From NCBI GenBank assembly GCA_027924645.1, contig BSBN01000039.1, forward strand, positions 22,542,001-22,606,000: DNA of 64,000 nt, in the 5' to 3' direction. Both the position numbers and the translations under genes were made by a program. The DNA comes from Cunninghamia lanceolata (lineage: Eukaryota; Streptophyta; Pinopsida; Cupressales; Cupressaceae). This document shows positions 61,051 through 64,000 of this stretch, piece after piece. Numbering within the stretch: the stretch's first letter is position 1; each line of letters begins with the position of its first letter. Below the pieces are notes generated by a model. It was not told the DNA's origin, ran no database searches, and saw only the letters and a program-made list of their open reading frames with translations.

Positions 61051-61344
61051 ACCAAGACTTTGACTGTTCATAACTCTCACATCCTGGTGAATACCAGGGT
61101 GATGTAAAAGGCAAACCTGCATGAAATTTAATGTTCTTCCAGAATATGAGGTCACAGATACGAAATGTGAATTTTGACAAGCTGACCTTATAATGATGAC
61201 TTACCTGATCCTGACTCAACGTGATGATGCACTTGACTGATTTTTACCAAACCGCCAGAAAGCAAGAAACACAAACCAAGCCAAAAGAAGTTGGGTCCCT
61301 GTTTTGCCAAGTCAAAATGGGGCGTGTTGTGTAGCCACACAACA

Positions 61345-61960
61345 GCACCCTAGTCCCTCCCATGTTCTTAAGGAGTCAAATTAGGTCCACAAGTCAGCTT
61401 TTATCATGGTCAGGCTGACCCTAACTCAAATTTGCTTTTTGACATGTGTTGTCAGCTCTTTAATTCAAATTACTCATTTCTTAAGCCTTGTATAAAAGCA
61501 AGTAACCTCTTCATTTGAAACTAGATGTTATCTTGATATTAGATCATGAAGAATATTATGCTCTCTATGCTATTGAATTATTGCAGGTTTCTATTTGATC
61601 AAGTGGAATTCAACTTTTCTCTTGAAAGGATTTGTATGAAGGCTAGGAAGTGAAATCTTGAGTCTATCTCATTTGTTCCTAGGTTGAAGCACTTTGCATG
61701 ATTAGGAGAAGGGTTGGAACCGCCAACTTGAGATTGGCTTGAGTACACTCCTAGGGTATGGCTGCTTCACCTTCTTATTCCATAAACCTTTAGTGAATCT
61801 TCATCCATGAGGTGAATTTGTATGCTTCCTTGAGTGAAGCATCTTTTGTATCATTCCATCATATTTTCTAGAGTCATCTAGGGTTAGGGTTTGATATATC
61901 TGATTAGATCTTGCATGTTACTACTCACACTTAGGGTTTATAAGCACACACAACATCTTG
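61345..61960 (+). repeat. Right part of the split family G-like LTR
   Basis: Starts with the duplicated GCACC and continues the LTR left at 37306 (CTAGTCCCTCCCATG, TAGGTCCACAAG landmarks). It matches copies 1 and 2 until about 61960 (CACACAACATCTT), where homology ends. It carries an extra segment of about 70 bp near 61760-61830 that the other copies lack. Confidence 0.7.
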
Positions 61961-62519
61961 TATAATCGATAGTAATAATTTAGGGGATGCTAGAGAATTG
62001 GATCCAAGATGGTTTATCTCTTGACTCAATATCAACAACATCATCAATTAAGTGGCTAATACCTTCCAATTAGTACACAATCAGACAACAATCCCATACC
62101 ACTATAATACACTTCCTTTGAAATTCACATAATAGATCCCATATCAAGGTTATTGCACTTAAGAGGTGTATAGACATCACATAGTCATATAAATCTTTAT
62201 CCTCAATTGAAAGGCAGATTACCCAACTTGAAACATTAAAATATGAGTACAATATAGTTCTAGTCCCCATTATGATATCATTATCACCTAGATTATTAAA
62301 CAACCATAAACTAAAGCTTGTATTAAGGAAAAGAGGAAACAATAACATTATTTTTTTTTATTAAAGTTGTTAAAATTTATAATAGCACTTGTTCACGTTT
62401 TCACCAATCAATGATTCATTATTACATGAGACAACTATTGCTATGCCCATATGACAACCAAACAACAACATGCATAATATTTCCCTTATAAAGCATAAAT
62501 CATCCAAGATTAATTATTA
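61961..62519. other. AT-rich unclassified DNA
   Basis: No coding frame, RNA gene or repeat boundary recognised. A T-run lies near 62352. Confidence 0.35.
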
Positions 62520-62945
62520 TTCAACTAGGGGAGAGGGCCCCATAGTGGGTCACCCTAACTTCCCCCCTCCACCTGGTGCACCACATCATCTGAATGAATT
62601 TTTTTTGCCTTATCCACATAGACGGTGACGTGGACAACCTAAATATTTCATTTTGACATGGTGGACATCGATTTTCCACGTGGACAACACATTTCTTTGG
62701 CGGGGTCCAATTTTTGGGCTTTTTTACTGCTAACCAAAGATCGGACACATCATACACCGGTGGTGGGAAGTTGCATCATGAGTTGTGCTCGTGATGTCAT
62801 GTGGCACCTGAGAAGCTCGCCACCTTTTCATCACACACTCCCGCATTAATGAGGAAGTCCAGTCATATTTACACCAACTTCAGACTCATTAAATCCTACT
62901 ACCTCCTTGTTTTGCTGGTTATCGTGCCTTGCCTTTTCATAGCTA
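62520..62945 (+). promoter_or_regulatory. Promoter-like region with G-box and ACGT elements
   Basis: GTGACGTGGAC at about 62626 and a perfect CCACGTGG at 62676-62683 are plant bZIP/bHLH-type elements. Two CACGTGGACAAC-like sequences are spaced about 50 bp apart. Composition is richer in G+C than the DNA to the left. This may be the upstream region of a host gene running off the window. Confidence 0.3.
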
Positions 62946-63121
62946 TGGAGCGTTCAATACTCCCATCCTTCACACTCAACAAACCCTTTGACACCATTGC
63001 CGACTCTTGTCTCAGCGTTTGCTCATTGCAGATGGCACCCATACTAGGTCACCTTGGCGCTCTTGAGAAACCTACATTCACTGGGTCTCCACTGGTATTT
63101 CCTTCCCGACGGCTCCACTGA
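62801..63121 (+). CDS. Small unidentified reading frame, possible first exon
   Basis: A frame of 106 codons. An internal Met at 62945 (MERSILPSF) would give 58 residues with KPFDTIADSCLSVC and MAPILGHLG. That pattern faintly recalls the start of glycolipid-transfer-protein-like proteins, but the match is too weak to claim. The frame ends in a stop and no homologous second exon was found in the remaining 0.9 kb. It could equally be chance or part of another repeat. Confidence 0.25.
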   Translation: MAPEKLATFSSHTPALMRKSSHIYTNFRLIKSYYLLVLLVIVPCLFIAMERSILPSFTLNKPFDTIADSCLSVCSLQMAPILGHLGALEKPTFTGSPLVFPSRRLH

Positions 63122-64000
63122 TATCTCCTTCGCGATGACAAAGCTAGCTTCACTCATTTTTCCTTCGACCTTGGTAAGGATTTCTTATCCTGCTAAGGCA
63201 ATGATCTTTCTAGCTTGAAAATAAAGAGAAATTATCTGCTTTTTCTATTTGTAATGCTTTTTGTGGGCGTAAATTGAATGTTCTTTTGGTTTTCCATCTT
63301 CTTGTCTACCTTCAAGCTTCAGTATTCAAATGGGTTTTCAGTATTCACTATTGTCTCTCTAGTTTTTTAAGTTTGTCTGCTTGCAGCCATGAAAAGGGGT
63401 TATTGTTTGTTTGGTTGTAGTTGTGACGACTCCATTGGTTTCTCCTTATGTTCATAGTTGCGGTCATTTATCCTTCAACCCTGGTAAGGATATCTTATCC
63501 TGCTAAGGCAATGATCTTTCTAGCTCAAAAAAAAGAGGATTTATTTGGTTTCTTTTGTGTCTATGTCCTATGGTTTATCCATGCAATATATATTGTTGTG
63601 AGTGGTCATAAATGGAAGGCTCTTCTTGTTTTCAGTTTGCATGAAATCATTAGGGTTCGGTATTCAAATGGGTATTCTAATTTTTTTATTTTTTTGTTTG
63701 CAATGGCATGTTTTCGATCTAGTGTTGTTTGTAATCATATTTGAAAGATTCTTATGGTTTTCTCACTATTTTTAATCATGAGGGTTCGGTATTAAAATGG
63801 GGTTACTATTTATCCATGGGTTTTAAAATATTTTTTGTTTTTCTTGTTTGCAATGGCTTCACTCGTTTATCCTTCGACCCTAGTAAGGATATTTTTTTAT
63901 TATTTGTATCATGGGTATTCAATTATTTTATAATTTTTTTTCTTTGCAATGGATTTTTTCAATCTATTGCTTTCTGTAATCATAAATGGAAGCTTCTTAT
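63112..64000 (+). repeat. Degenerate tandem repeat with splice-donor-like sequence
   Basis: Three related units start near 63112, 63425 and 63840. Each has CTTCACTC/GGTCATTT, then TCCTTCGACC, then TGGTAAGGAT or close variants. The first two continue with TCCTGCTAAGGCAATGATC. Units also share AATGGG..TTC and TGTAATCAT segments. No protein frame is shared between units. Confidence 0.6.

Larger units (their letters stand above)
37307..61344 (-). mobile_element. Giant Ty3/gypsy retrotransposon with 6.8-kb coding LTRs
   Basis: 24,038 bp, or about 22.0 kb without the nested solo LTR. LTRs lie at 37307-44115 and 52495-61344 and are about 98% alike over the first 0.9 kb by eye. Ends are TGTTG/CAACA with the duplication GCACC. 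The 8,379-bp interior has a primer site, gag, protease, archaeal-type RNase H, RT, RNase H and integrase, all on the minus strand. LTRs make up over 60% of the element. Each LTR holds a long U3 reading frame in the same sense as pol. The domain content (two RNase H modules, PR end with LPWKG...ITEYN) points to the Tat side of gypsy, though the RNase H order differs from the textbook arrangement. Confidence 0.95.
52495..61344 (-). repeat. 5' LTR of the giant element (interrupted)
   Basis: 8,850 bp including a 2,040-bp solo LTR and its 5-bp duplication; 6,805 bp without them. Same layout as the left LTR: hairpin at 61325-61344, motif array 60293-61050, intron 59877-60035, long frame 59870-53474, TATA box 53316-53323, end at 52495. 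The primer site directly inside marks it as the 5' LTR. Confidence 0.95.

Overview
The window is repeat DNA from a large-genome seed plant. I lean towards a conifer or other gymnosperm because old, heavily nested LTR retrotransposons fill almost all of it and no convincing complete host gene is visible; the species cannot be named from the sequence. Nearly every recognisable reading frame is a retrotransposon protein, and most carry stops or frameshifts.

Layout. 1-2394 (minus) is a decayed homologue of the unusual protein described below, followed at about 2630-3060 and 3636-3822 by a regular array of short palindromes. 3830-7890 is unclassified and non-coding. 7895-10382 is the LTR, leader and gag start of a Ty3/gypsy element (called family G here). 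11575-15503 (minus) is a broken gag-protease block of a Tat-like gypsy element. 16195-21082 is a non-autonomous element with 140-bp LTRs. 21097-34126 is a second family G element (gag-like, protease, G-patch, start of RT). A Ty1/copia element (21350-30050, TSD GGAGA) is inserted in its LTR, and that copia element carries a related solo LTR (25000-26375, TSD GGAGT). 34680-36050 (minus) is a plant-mobile-domain remnant beside a 3' LTR that starts at 37067.

The most striking object is a gypsy element at 37307-61344 (minus strand, about 24 kb, 5-bp TSD GCACC) inserted in that LTR. Its LTRs are about 6.8 kb each. Each LTR contains, in U3 and in the sense of the element, a long reading frame (about 1,460 codons across its decayed pieces) preceded by an intron with good splice sites. 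The 8.4-kb internal region carries gag, protease, an archaeal-type RNase H placed before RT, RT, a degenerate second RNase H, and integrase. The right LTR is itself interrupted by a 2,040-bp solo LTR (55559-57598, TSD TCCAT).

How the parts could work together (inference). The main TATA box lies downstream of the U3 frame, so genomic RNA would carry gag-pol first and the U3 frame near its 3' end, reachable by splicing, as for accessory genes in the U3 of some animal retroviruses. Both LTR copies are now interrupted, almost always by CAG-to-TAG changes. The right edge (62520-64000) has promoter-like motifs, one small unidentified frame, and a degenerate tandem repeat that includes a splice-donor-like sequence.
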